From Novosphingobium sp. UBA6722 (GTDB lineage Bacteria; Pseudomonadota; Alphaproteobacteria; Sphingomonadales; Sphingomonadaceae), in assembly GCA_002454125.1 (NCBI GenBank), contig DKII01000074.1, positions 1 through 6,029 on the forward strand: a stretch of DNA of 6,029 nucleotides, read 5' to 3'. Positions 1 to 5,437 of this stretch are shown piece by piece. A program made the translations under genes and the position numbers. Each line of letters begins with the position of its first letter. Within the stretch, counting starts at the first letter, position 1. A model generated the notes under the pieces. It worked only from the letters and a program-made list of their open reading frames with translations. It was not told where the DNA came from and ran no database searches.

Positions 1-1
1 C

Positions 2-112
2 GACTGGCTGGCCGCCGGGCCGCACGCCAGCCGAATTGCCGCCGTCCGCCCCGCGCACCAGCGCCATGGCGGTTCGGGCGCGCTCTACGTGATCCTGCGT
101 CGGCCTCGCTAA
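2..112 (+). CDS. C-terminal end of an unidentified protein (5' partial)
   Basis: Reading from base 2 gives 36 sense codons and a TAA stop at 110-112. The peptide starts DWLAAGPHASRIAAV and ends GGSGALYVILRRPR. Most third positions are G or C, matching the real genes of this window. The other two plus frames look worse: one is a run of Arg/Pro/Ala, the other stops at about base 90. The tail has a short hydrophobic strand (ALYVIL) followed by basic residues, as in many alpha/beta enzymes, but I do not recognise the family and assign no function. The gene converges on the TonB-dependent receptor; its stop codon overlaps the A-run that forms the U-tract of the receptor's terminator. No terminator of its own is visible on the plus strand. 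Confidence 0.6.
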   Translation, partial: DWLAAGPHASRIAAVRPAHQRHGGSGALYVILRRPR

Positions 113-148
113 AAAAGACGCCCCCCGCACCGCGTGGTGCGAGGGGCG
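111..148 (-). terminator. Rho-independent terminator of the TonB-dependent receptor gene
   Basis: Bases 119-131 pair with 136-148 around a 4-base loop (132-135). In minus-strand RNA the stem is GC-rich, has 13 base pairs including one G-U wobble (125/142), and is followed by UC and six U residues (complement of 116-111). It begins 26 bases past the receptor's stop codon. This is a textbook intrinsic terminator for the minus strand. On the plus strand no T-run follows the stem, so it should be one-directional. Confidence 0.9.
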
Positions 149-174
149 GCAGGGAGGAACTTATCAGGCGCGGG

Positions 175-2487
175 TCAGAAGTTGACCGTTGCCGTCACGA
201 AGACCTGGCGCGGGTTGCCGTAGAACGCGGTCAGCGTGCCTTCGCGGCCCAGCGCCGGGATCAGCGCCCCGGTGACCGGATTGGTCAGCGGCACACCGGT
301 GGTGGCGTTGCCGGCCATGAAGTTATAGCCCGAGGTCTTGTACTTCACGTCGAACAGGTTCTTGCCATAGACGCCCAGCGTCCAGCTCTTGCCCGGCGCC
401 GTGTAGATCAGCGAGGCATCGACCAGCTGGTAAGCGCCCTGATCGAGGTAGGGGTTGGGCACTTCGAACTGGTAAGTCGTGCTCTTGAACGAGACACCGG
501 CCGTTGCAGTCAGCGATCCCTCGCCCAGTTCGGCGCGGTAGCTGGCCTGGGCGTTGCCGGTCCAGGCCGGGGTGTTCTGGACCTTGCGGAAGGCCGCCAC
601 ATCGGTCGGGACGCTGGCGATGTTGGTGATGTACTTCTGGAACTTGGCGTCGATGTAGCCGAGCGAGCCCGACAGGGTCAGCGCGCCCAGGTTGGCCCGC
701 GCTTCAAACTCCACGCCCTGCATCCGCGCCTTGCCGGCGTTGGAAACGACGCCGCAGAAGCTGGGCAGGCCCGAAACGGTGCAGGCGACCGAACCCGGGA
801 TCTGCACGTCGGTGTAGTCCATCCGGAAGGCGGCGAGCGCCACGAACAGCTTGCGATCGAGCAGCGAGCCCTTGTAGCCGACTTCGTAGCTATCGACCTT
901 TTCGGGCTTGAAGCTCAGGAAGGCGGCGATTTCGGCATCCGAGCGCACGCCATTGCCATCAAGGTCAGGCGCGTTGACGCCGGCACCGCGCGGGTCGAAG
1001 CCGCCGCCCTTGAAGCCCTGCGAGTAGGAGGCATAGAGGTTGTGGCCTTCGGCCGGCTTGAAGCTGATCGAGCCGCGCGGGGTGAACTTCTTGAAGGTGC
1101 TCTTGCCCTTGAAGTTGGTGCCCGGCGCGCCAAAGGCGACCCCGGCCCCGCCGAACACAGGCGAACCGCCGCCCAGGTAGTTCTGGCGCAGGATCGTTGC
1201 CGAACGTTCGTCCCAGGTATAGCGCCCGCCGACCGAGAGGCTGAGCTGGTCGGTCAGATCATAGGTAAAGTCGGCAAAGCCGGCCAGCGTATCGGTGCCG
1301 ATATCGGCGCTGGTAAAGGCGGTCAGGCCGGCCAGCGTGGTGAACAGCCGCACGTCGAACTGGGTCAGCGCCTTGGCATTGAGGTAATAGGCGCCGATCA
1401 GGCCGTTGAAGCGCCCGGAATTGATCAGCAGCTGCAGTTCCTGGCTGGTCTGGCTGTTCTTGTAGATGCCGGGGACGTCAACGTCGGTCGATGCCAGCGC
1501 GTCGAAGTCGATCGGCGAGGCTGAATCGTCCTTGCGATAGGAGGTGATCGAGCGGACGGTCAGCGTGTCGTTCAGCTCGCCTTCCAGGAACAGCGAGGTG
1601 CCCCAGGCCTTGACGTCCTGCTTGGGCGAAACGAGGCCGCCGCGGGTGTCAAAGACATTGCTCAGCACCGGTGCGCCGGTGAGCTGGCTGGGGATCAGGC
1701 GGTGGCCACCGCGCTCGTTCGACTTGTCGTGGGTGTAATCGCCCGAAATCCGCGCGAAGATGCCGTCGCCATGCACTTCGATCGTGCCGCGGCCGGCCCA
1801 GATGTCCTTGTTGTAGTTTTCACGGCCTGTGGTCAGGTTGTCACCGAAACCGCCGCGCGAGAGGCGGGCGAGCGAGCCGCCGAGGCGCAGGGTGCCGTCA
1901 CCCACCGGGGTGCTGGCGGTGATCACGCCGTCAGCCTGGTTGTAAGTGCCATAGGTGCCGCGCAGCGACAGGCGCGGATCGTTGTCGATCTTGCGGGTCA
2001 CGTACTTGACCGCGCCGCCGACGGTGTTGCGGCCATAGAGCGTGCCCTGCGGCCCGCGCAGCACTTCGATCCGCTGGACGTCATAGATATCGACCACGGC
2101 GGCCTGCGGGCGGTTGAGGTAGACATCGTCGAGATAGATGCCGACGCCCTGTTCGAAGCCCGAAACCGGGTCCTGCTGGCCCACGCCGCGGATGAAGGCG
2201 GTGAGGGTGGAGTTGGTCGCGCGGCTGGCTTCCAGCGTCACGTTCGGGGCCTGTTCGGCCACGGCAGTGATGTCGATCGCACCGGTGCGTTCCAGCTGGT
2301 CGGCCGAGAGCGAGGTGATCGCGATCGGCACGTCGGTCAGGTTTTCCTCGCGGCGGCGGGCGGTGACGATGATGGCATCGTCATCGGCAGCGCTGGCGCC
2401 TTCTTCCTGGGCCAGGGCGGGGGCCGAAAGACCGGCAAAGGCGCTGGCAATCAGCGAGGCACGGCAAAGCAGGGCAGTGGTACGCAT
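175..2487 (-). CDS. TonB-dependent outer-membrane receptor
   Basis: This 770-residue protein is a gated outer-membrane barrel that imports a scarce ligand using energy from TonB-ExbB-ExbD. It has a signal peptide (about 1-26, hydrophobic core ALLCRASLIASAFAGL, cleavage after APALA), a TonB-box-like DDAIIVTARRR segment at 36-46, and a plug at about 50-165. Plug motifs include FIRGVG at 98-103 and LRGPQGTLYGRNTVGGAV at 143-160. A 22-strand-type barrel follows, with GFKGGGFDPRG at 491-501, KNLFDVKY at 709-716, and a C-terminal TVNF whose last Phe is the expected barrel-assembly signal. The length is normal for the family and there is no frameshift. The start is set by the signal peptide and a GGAGG seven to nine bases upstream. 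A calcium-loop-like segment lies at 508-519, and the only mature cysteines are C569 and C578. The gene is divergent from a TetR regulator and has its own terminator. The substrate cannot be read from sequence; siderophore, sugar or an aromatic/organic compound are all possible. Confidence 0.95.
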   Translation of the reverse strand: MRTTALLCRASLIASAFAGLSAPALAQEEGASAADDDAIIVTARRREENLTDVPIAITSLSADQLERTGAIDITAVAEQAPNVTLEASRATNSTLTAFIRGVGQQDPVSGFEQGVGIYLDDVYLNRPQAAVVDIYDVQRIEVLRGPQGTLYGRNTVGGAVKYVTRKIDNDPRLSLRGTYGTYNQADGVITASTPVGDGTLRLGGSLARLSRGGFGDNLTTGRENYNKDIWAGRGTIEVHGDGIFARISGDYTHDKSNERGGHRLIPSQLTGAPVLSNVFDTRGGLVSPKQDVKAWGTSLFLEGELNDTLTVRSITSYRKDDSASPIDFDALASTDVDVPGIYKNSQTSQELQLLINSGRFNGLIGAYYLNAKALTQFDVRLFTTLAGLTAFTSADIGTDTLAGFADFTYDLTDQLSLSVGGRYTWDERSATILRQNYLGGGSPVFGGAGVAFGAPGTNFKGKSTFKKFTPRGSISFKPAEGHNLYASYSQGFKGGGFDPRGAGVNAPDLDGNGVRSDAEIAAFLSFKPEKVDSYEVGYKGSLLDRKLFVALAAFRMDYTDVQIPGSVACTVSGLPSFCGVVSNAGKARMQGVEFEARANLGALTLSGSLGYIDAKFQKYITNIASVPTDVAAFRKVQNTPAWTGNAQASYRAELGEGSLTATAGVSFKSTTYQFEVPNPYLDQGAYQLVDASLIYTAPGKSWTLGVYGKNLFDVKYKTSGYNFMAGNATTGVPLTNPVTGALIPALGREGTLTAFYGNPRQVFVTATVNF

Positions 2488-2494
2488 CGGTGGG

Positions 2495-2502
2495 TTCCTC
2501 CC
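2495..2502 (-). promoter_or_regulatory. Ribosome binding site of the receptor gene
   Basis: On the minus strand the sequence GGGAGGAA lies 7 bases before the ATG at 2487-2485. It is a near-perfect Shine-Dalgarno match and fixes the start. A second GGAGGAA copy lies 13 bases further upstream (2508-2514). Confidence 0.85.
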
Positions 2503-2548
2503 AAAAATTCCTCCGCCCGACGCGCGCGGCCTCAGGCTCTGGTTGCGT

Positions 2549-2576
2549 CTTATATAAAAGTTGAACCAACTTTCAA
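2549..2576 (-). promoter_or_regulatory. Predicted sigma-70 promoter of the receptor gene
   Basis: Read on the minus strand, TTGAAA (complement of 2571-2576) is followed after 16 bases by TATAAG (complement of 2549-2554). Both match the -35 TTGACA and -10 TATAAT consensus well. The predicted transcript starts near 2542, leaving a leader of about 55 bases with a strong ribosome binding site. The TetR-type dyad fills the spacer and overlaps the -35 hexamer, as expected for repression by steric block. The boxes were assigned by eye. Confidence 0.65.
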
Positions 2577-2580
2577 CTTC
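2557..2580. promoter_or_regulatory. Probable TetR-family operator (nested inverted repeats)
   Basis: AAAGTTG (2557-2563) and CAACTTT (2567-2573) form a perfect 7-bp inverted repeat with a 3-base spacer. A second, overlapping dyad pairs AAGTTGAA (2558-2565) with TTCAACTT (2572-2579) across 6 bases. The half-site CAACTT also occurs twice in tandem (2567 and 2574). The element lies between a receptor and a divergent TetR-family gene and overlaps the predicted promoters of both. TetR-family dimers usually bind such short dyads next to their own gene. Binding by the neighbouring regulator is inference. Confidence 0.75.
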
Positions 2581-2588
2581 TCTATGCT
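2561..2588 (+). promoter_or_regulatory. Predicted promoter of the TetR-family gene
   Basis: TTGAAC (2561-2566) and TATGCT (2583-2588) are separated by 16 bases and are a fair match to sigma-70 hexamers (4 of 6 each). The predicted transcript starts near 2595, giving a leader of about 18 bases to the ATG at 2613. The -35 hexamer lies inside the dyad, so the regulator probably represses itself. This is weaker than the receptor promoter and was assigned by eye. Confidence 0.5.
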
Positions 2589-2600
2589 TGCATCAAGCGA

Positions 2601-2605
2601 AAGGA
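2601..2605 (+). promoter_or_regulatory. Ribosome binding site for the upstream TetR start
   Basis: AAGGA ends 7 bases before the ATG at 2613 and supports that start. A rival site, GGAG at 2671-2674, sits 7 bases before the ATG at 2682, so initiation at either codon is possible. Confidence 0.5.
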
Positions 2606-2612
2606 AGCGCGA

Positions 2613-3284
2613 ATGGTGGGGAAACGTGGCGCAAGTGCCACAGGGGCGGGTCGCACCGCCCGCCTGATGGGGAGCAAACGGATGGACGCAGCGGCCACTC
2701 TGCCGCGCGAGCCGCGCACCGAGCGTGGGCGCCGCACGCAGCGCACCATCCTCGATGCTGCCGCCGCCGAATTCGGCGACAAGGGTTTTCACGAAAGCTC
2801 GATCGTTTCAATCACCCAGCGCGCCGGCGTGGCGCTTGGCAGCTTCTACACCTATTTTGAAAGCAAGGAGGCGCTGTTCAAGGCGCTGGTCCAGGACATG
2901 AGCGCGCGGGTCCGCGATCATGTTGCCCCGGCCCTGCGCGAACACCCCGGCCCGGCGATCGCGGCCGAAGGCGCGGCGCTGAAGGCGTTCCTCGATTTCG
3001 CGCGCGATCACAAGGAAATCTACCGGATCATCGACGAGGCCGAATTCGTCGCCCCGCAAGATTGGCAGGCGCACTATCTCAACACCGCCGCGCGCATCCT
3101 TGAGCGTTTGCAGGCCGCCCGCGCCAAGGGCGAACTCGGCGTGGAGCCCAGCGAAGTTCACGCCTGGGCGCTGATGGGCATGAACGTGTTCCTGGGCCTG
3201 CGCTTCGGCGTGATGGACCCCGGCGCCGATCTGGAAGCCGTCGCCGCGGCGGCGAACGCGCTGGTGAAGGACGGGTTGGGATAG
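2613..3284 (+). CDS. TetR/AcrR-family transcriptional regulator
   Basis: This one-component repressor has an N-terminal DNA-binding domain and a C-terminal ligand/dimer domain; it is 223 residues from the ATG at 2613. The TetR N-terminal domain spans about 38-92: RGRRTQRTILDAAAAEFGDKGF is helix 1, and the helix-turn-helix is about 64-83, ending in the family signature GVALGSFYTYFESKEALF (72-89). Residues 93-223 are mostly helical (DFARDHKEIYRIIDEAEF, HAWALMGMNVFLGLRFGVMD), matching the AcrR-like effector domain; the ligand is unknown. The first 23 residues are basic and Gly/Ala-rich and have weaker third-position GC. The ATG at 2682 would give a 200-residue protein closer to the usual family start and has its own GGAG site. 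I keep 2613 because its AAGGA is well placed and matches the predicted short leader. The gene is divergent from the receptor, probable target of its repression together with its own promoter. Confidence 0.92.
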   Translation: MVGKRGASATGAGRTARLMGSKRMDAAATLPREPRTERGRRTQRTILDAAAAEFGDKGFHESSIVSITQRAGVALGSFYTYFESKEALFKALVQDMSARVRDHVAPALREHPGPAIAAEGAALKAFLDFARDHKEIYRIIDEAEFVAPQDWQAHYLNTAARILERLQAARAKGELGVEPSEVHAWALMGMNVFLGLRFGVMDPGADLEAVAAAANALVKDGLG

Positions 3285-3318
3285 ACCTTGCCCGCCCGCG
3301 CGGCTAAGGCGCGCCACC

Positions 3319-4839
3319 ATGTCCAATCGCCGCACCTTTGCCATCATCTCGCACCCTGACGCGGGCAAGACCACGCTGACCGAGAAGCTGCTGTTGCAGG
3401 GCGGGGCGATCCACCTGGCGGGTGAGGTCAAGGCGCGCGGGGCGGCGCGGCGGGCGCGGTCGGACTGGATGAAGATCGAGCAGCAGCGCGGGATCTCCGT
3501 CACCAGCTCGGTTATGACCTTCGAACGCGATGGGGTGACGTTCAACCTGCTCGACACCCCGGGTCACGAGGACTTTTCCGAAGACACCTATCGCACGCTG
3601 ACCGCGGTCGACTCCGCGATCATGGTGATCGACGCCGCCAAGGGCATCGAGCCGCAGACCCGCAAGCTGTTTGAGGTCTGCCGGCTGCGCTCGGTCCCGA
3701 TCATCACCTTCGTCAACAAGGTCGACCGCGAAGGCCGCTCGGTGTTCGAGACGCTCGATGAAGTGGCCGATGCCCTGGCACTGGACGTTTGCCCGATGGC
3801 CTGGCCGATCGGCATGGGCGGTGAGTTCAAGGGTGTGCTCGATTTCGCCACCAACCAGATCAGCCGCCCGGAAGGTGACAGCCGCGAGTTCCTGGGCAAG
3901 CGCGAAGGCGCCGAGGACATCCCGGCTGACATCGCCGAAGAGATCGAGCTGGCCCAGGCCGGCTATCCTGCCTTCGATATCGAAGCCTACCGCAATGGTG
4001 ACCTGACCCCGGTCTATTTCGGCTCGGCGCTCAAGAATTTTGGTGTCGCCGAGCTGATCGAGGCGATTGCGAAGTACGCTCCGCCGCCGCGCCCGCAGCC
4101 GAGTGACGCGGGCGTGATCAATCCCGACGGCAAGGAAGTCACCGGCTTCATCTTCAAGGTCCAGGCCAACATGGACCCGATGCACCGTGACCGGATCGCC
4201 TTCATGCGGCTGGTTTCGGGCACCTTCAAGCGTGGCATGAAGCTCACCCCGTCGGGCAGCGGCAAGCCGATCGCGATCCATTCCCCGATCCTGTTCTTCG
4301 CCCAGGACCGCGAGATTGCCGACAATGCCGAGCCGGGCGACATCATCGGCATTCCCAACCACGGCACGCTGCGGGTCGGCGATACGCTTTCCGAGACCAA
4401 TAAGGTCCGCTTCACCGGCCTGCCCAACTTCGCCCCGGAAATCCTGCGCCGCGTCGCGCTGAAGGACCCGACCAAGACCAAGCAACTGAGGAAGGCGCTC
4501 GACGATCTCAGCGAAGAGGGCGTGATCCAGGTGTTCTATCCAGAGATTGGCGCACAGTGGATCGTCGGCGTGGTCGGCCAGCTGCAGCTTGAAGTGCTGA
4601 TCAGCCGGCTGGAGGCCGAGTACAAGGTTGAGGCTGTGCTCGAGGCCTCGCCCTTCGATACCGCGCGCTGGCTCAAGGGCAGCGAAGCGGCGCTGAAAGC
4701 CTTCGCCGATTTCAACATGTCCAACCTGGCCAAGGACCGCGACGGCGATCCGGTGTTCATGGCACGGTCGAGCTGGGATGTCGGCTACCAGCAGGAAAAG
4801 AATCCCGAGCTGGTGTTTTCGGCGACCAAGGAGCGTTGA
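3319..4839 (+). CDS. prfC: Peptide chain release factor 3 (RF3)
   Basis: RF3 is a cytoplasmic translational GTPase that removes RF1 or RF2 from the ribosome after peptide release. All G motifs are intact: G1 HPDAGKTT (12-19), G2 RGISVTSS (57-64), G3 DTPGHEDFSEDTYRTLTAVD (79-98, near-identical in Escherichia coli RF3), G4 NKVD (133-136) and G5 GSALKNFG (235-242). Domain II follows with FIFKVQANMDPMHRDRIAFM (277-296), and the RF3-specific C-terminal domain contains PNFAPEILRRV (369-379), LSEEGVIQVF (397-406) and TARWLKG (448-454). At 506 residues it is slightly shorter than the 529-residue E. coli protein; the N-terminus begins about 9 residues later but retains RRTFAIISHPDAGKTT. These motifs separate it from EF-G, LepA and TypA. 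No better upstream in-frame start is visible; AAGG 9 bases before the ATG is a weak ribosome site. It lies 34 bases after the TetR gene, with no terminator seen between them, and leads into two further co-directional genes. Confidence 0.97.
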   Translation: MSNRRTFAIISHPDAGKTTLTEKLLLQGGAIHLAGEVKARGAARRARSDWMKIEQQRGISVTSSVMTFERDGVTFNLLDTPGHEDFSEDTYRTLTAVDSAIMVIDAAKGIEPQTRKLFEVCRLRSVPIITFVNKVDREGRSVFETLDEVADALALDVCPMAWPIGMGGEFKGVLDFATNQISRPEGDSREFLGKREGAEDIPADIAEEIELAQAGYPAFDIEAYRNGDLTPVYFGSALKNFGVAELIEAIAKYAPPPRPQPSDAGVINPDGKEVTGFIFKVQANMDPMHRDRIAFMRLVSGTFKRGMKLTPSGSGKPIAIHSPILFFAQDREIADNAEPGDIIGIPNHGTLRVGDTLSETNKVRFTGLPNFAPEILRRVALKDPTKTKQLRKALDDLSEEGVIQVFYPEIGAQWIVGVVGQLQLEVLISRLEAEYKVEAVLEASPFDTARWLKGSEAALKAFADFNMSNLAKDRDGDPVFMARSSWDVGYQQEKNPELVFSATKER

Positions 4840-4848
4840 CCCGGGTTT

Positions 4849-4871
4849 GGCGCAGGGCCTAGGCTTGCGCC
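4849..4871 (+). promoter_or_regulatory. Hairpin directly abutting a start codon
   Basis: GGCGCAGG (4849-4856) pairs with CTTGCGCC (4864-4871) as an 8-bp stem (one G-U) with a 7-base loop, GCCTAGG. The stem ends at the base before the ATG at 4872. The only Shine-Dalgarno-like sequence at useful distance, TAGG (4860-4863), lies in the loop. No U-run follows, so it is not an intrinsic terminator. A role in translational control is inference. Confidence 0.4.
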
Positions 4872-5429
4872 ATGGACTTCACCGACCACATTACGCCCGA
4901 TCACGCGGCGATGATCGCCCGCCAGGCCATCTTCTTCACCGCTACGGCGGCGGGCGAGGGGCGGATCAACCTCAGTCCCAAGGGCCTGGCCGATACCTTC
5001 AAGGTGCTGGGGCCGAACCGAGTCGCCTACCTCGATCTGGGCGGATCGGGGAATGAGACTCACGCGCACCTTGCCGCAGATGGCCGCATCACGATCATGA
5101 TGTGCAATTTCGAGCAGCCCGCGCTGATCCTGCGGCTCTATGGCCGAGGCAAGCCGGTCCTGCCGCAGGATGCCGAGTGGGCGGAGCTGGCGGGGCACTT
5201 CACCCTGCTGCCCGGCACCCGCCAGATTTTCGATATCGCGGTTGAGAGCGTGCAGACGTCCTGCGGCTGGGGCGTGCCTGTCATGAGCCTCGACAAGGAG
5301 CGCGAGACGCTGGTCAAATACCATGCGCAGAGCGACCCGGCGAAGTGGGAGGCCAAGATGGCCGGCCGGACCCGCTCGATCGACGGCCTGCCGACCCGCG
5401 CGACCGATCGCTACATCGCCGGGGAATAG
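4872..5429 (+). CDS. Pyridoxamine 5'-phosphate oxidase-family (PNPOx-like) flavoprotein
   Basis: The 185-residue protein matches the putative PNPOx family: small split-barrel, usually dimeric cytoplasmic proteins that bind FMN or a related flavin. Seen in the sequence: FFTATAAGEGRINLSPKG at 21-38 (the first barrel strands and the common SPKG turn), NRVAYLDLGGSGNETHAHL at 49-67, GRITIMMCNFEQPALILRLY at 71-90 (core strands, cofactor region), and a C-terminal SCGWGVPVMSL at 130-140 typical of this subgroup. It has no signal peptide or membrane segment. It is not the biosynthetic PdxH: length and motifs fit the broader family, whose members include uncharacterised flavin reductases and oxidoreductases, so the substrate is unknown. 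It starts 32 bases after prfC and ends 8 bases before the next gene, so co-transcription is likely. Its ribosome site is poor and lies within a hairpin. Confidence 0.88.
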   Translation: MDFTDHITPDHAAMIARQAIFFTATAAGEGRINLSPKGLADTFKVLGPNRVAYLDLGGSGNETHAHLAADGRITIMMCNFEQPALILRLYGRGKPVLPQDAEWAELAGHFTLLPGTRQIFDIAVESVQTSCGWGVPVMSLDKERETLVKYHAQSDPAKWEAKMAGRTRSIDGLPTRATDRYIAGE

Positions 5430-5437
5430 CGCCGCCG

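Noticed and set aside
2550..2557. Perfect palindrome TTATATAA as a separate protein-binding site.
   Set aside because: It is best explained as the AT-rich -10 region of the receptor promoter; no plus-strand -35 sits at a suitable distance.
2488..2612. Fur box or other iron-responsive site in front of the receptor.
   Set aside because: No stretch resembles the AT-rich GATAAT-type Fur repeat; the only clear symmetry is the GTTGAA/TTCAAC dyad.
1702..2667. Plus-strand open frame (321 codons) antisense to the receptor and running into the regulator leader.
   Set aside because: It overlaps the strongly supported signal peptide and plug of the receptor, the dyad operator and the TetR start. It has no recognisable domain or suitable ribosome site.
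3296..3315. GC palindromes CCGCGCGG and GGCGCGCC between the TetR gene and prfC, as a possible terminator.
   Set aside because: They do not form a convincing long stem together and no T-run follows; short GC palindromes are expected in DNA of this composition.
2808..3557. Minus-strand open frame opposite the TetR gene and the start of prfC.
   Set aside because: It spans two well-supported genes on the other strand and its translation shows no motif.
3304..4485. Long minus-strand open frame (393 codons) opposite prfC.
   Set aside because: It is a shadow of prfC: high GC codon bias leaves the antisense frame open. Its translation is low-complexity Arg/Asp/Gly/Leu with no family motif, while prfC has every expected motif.
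4785..5324. Minus-strand open frame opposite the PNPOx-like gene.
   Set aside because: Shadow frame; the plus strand has clear family motifs.
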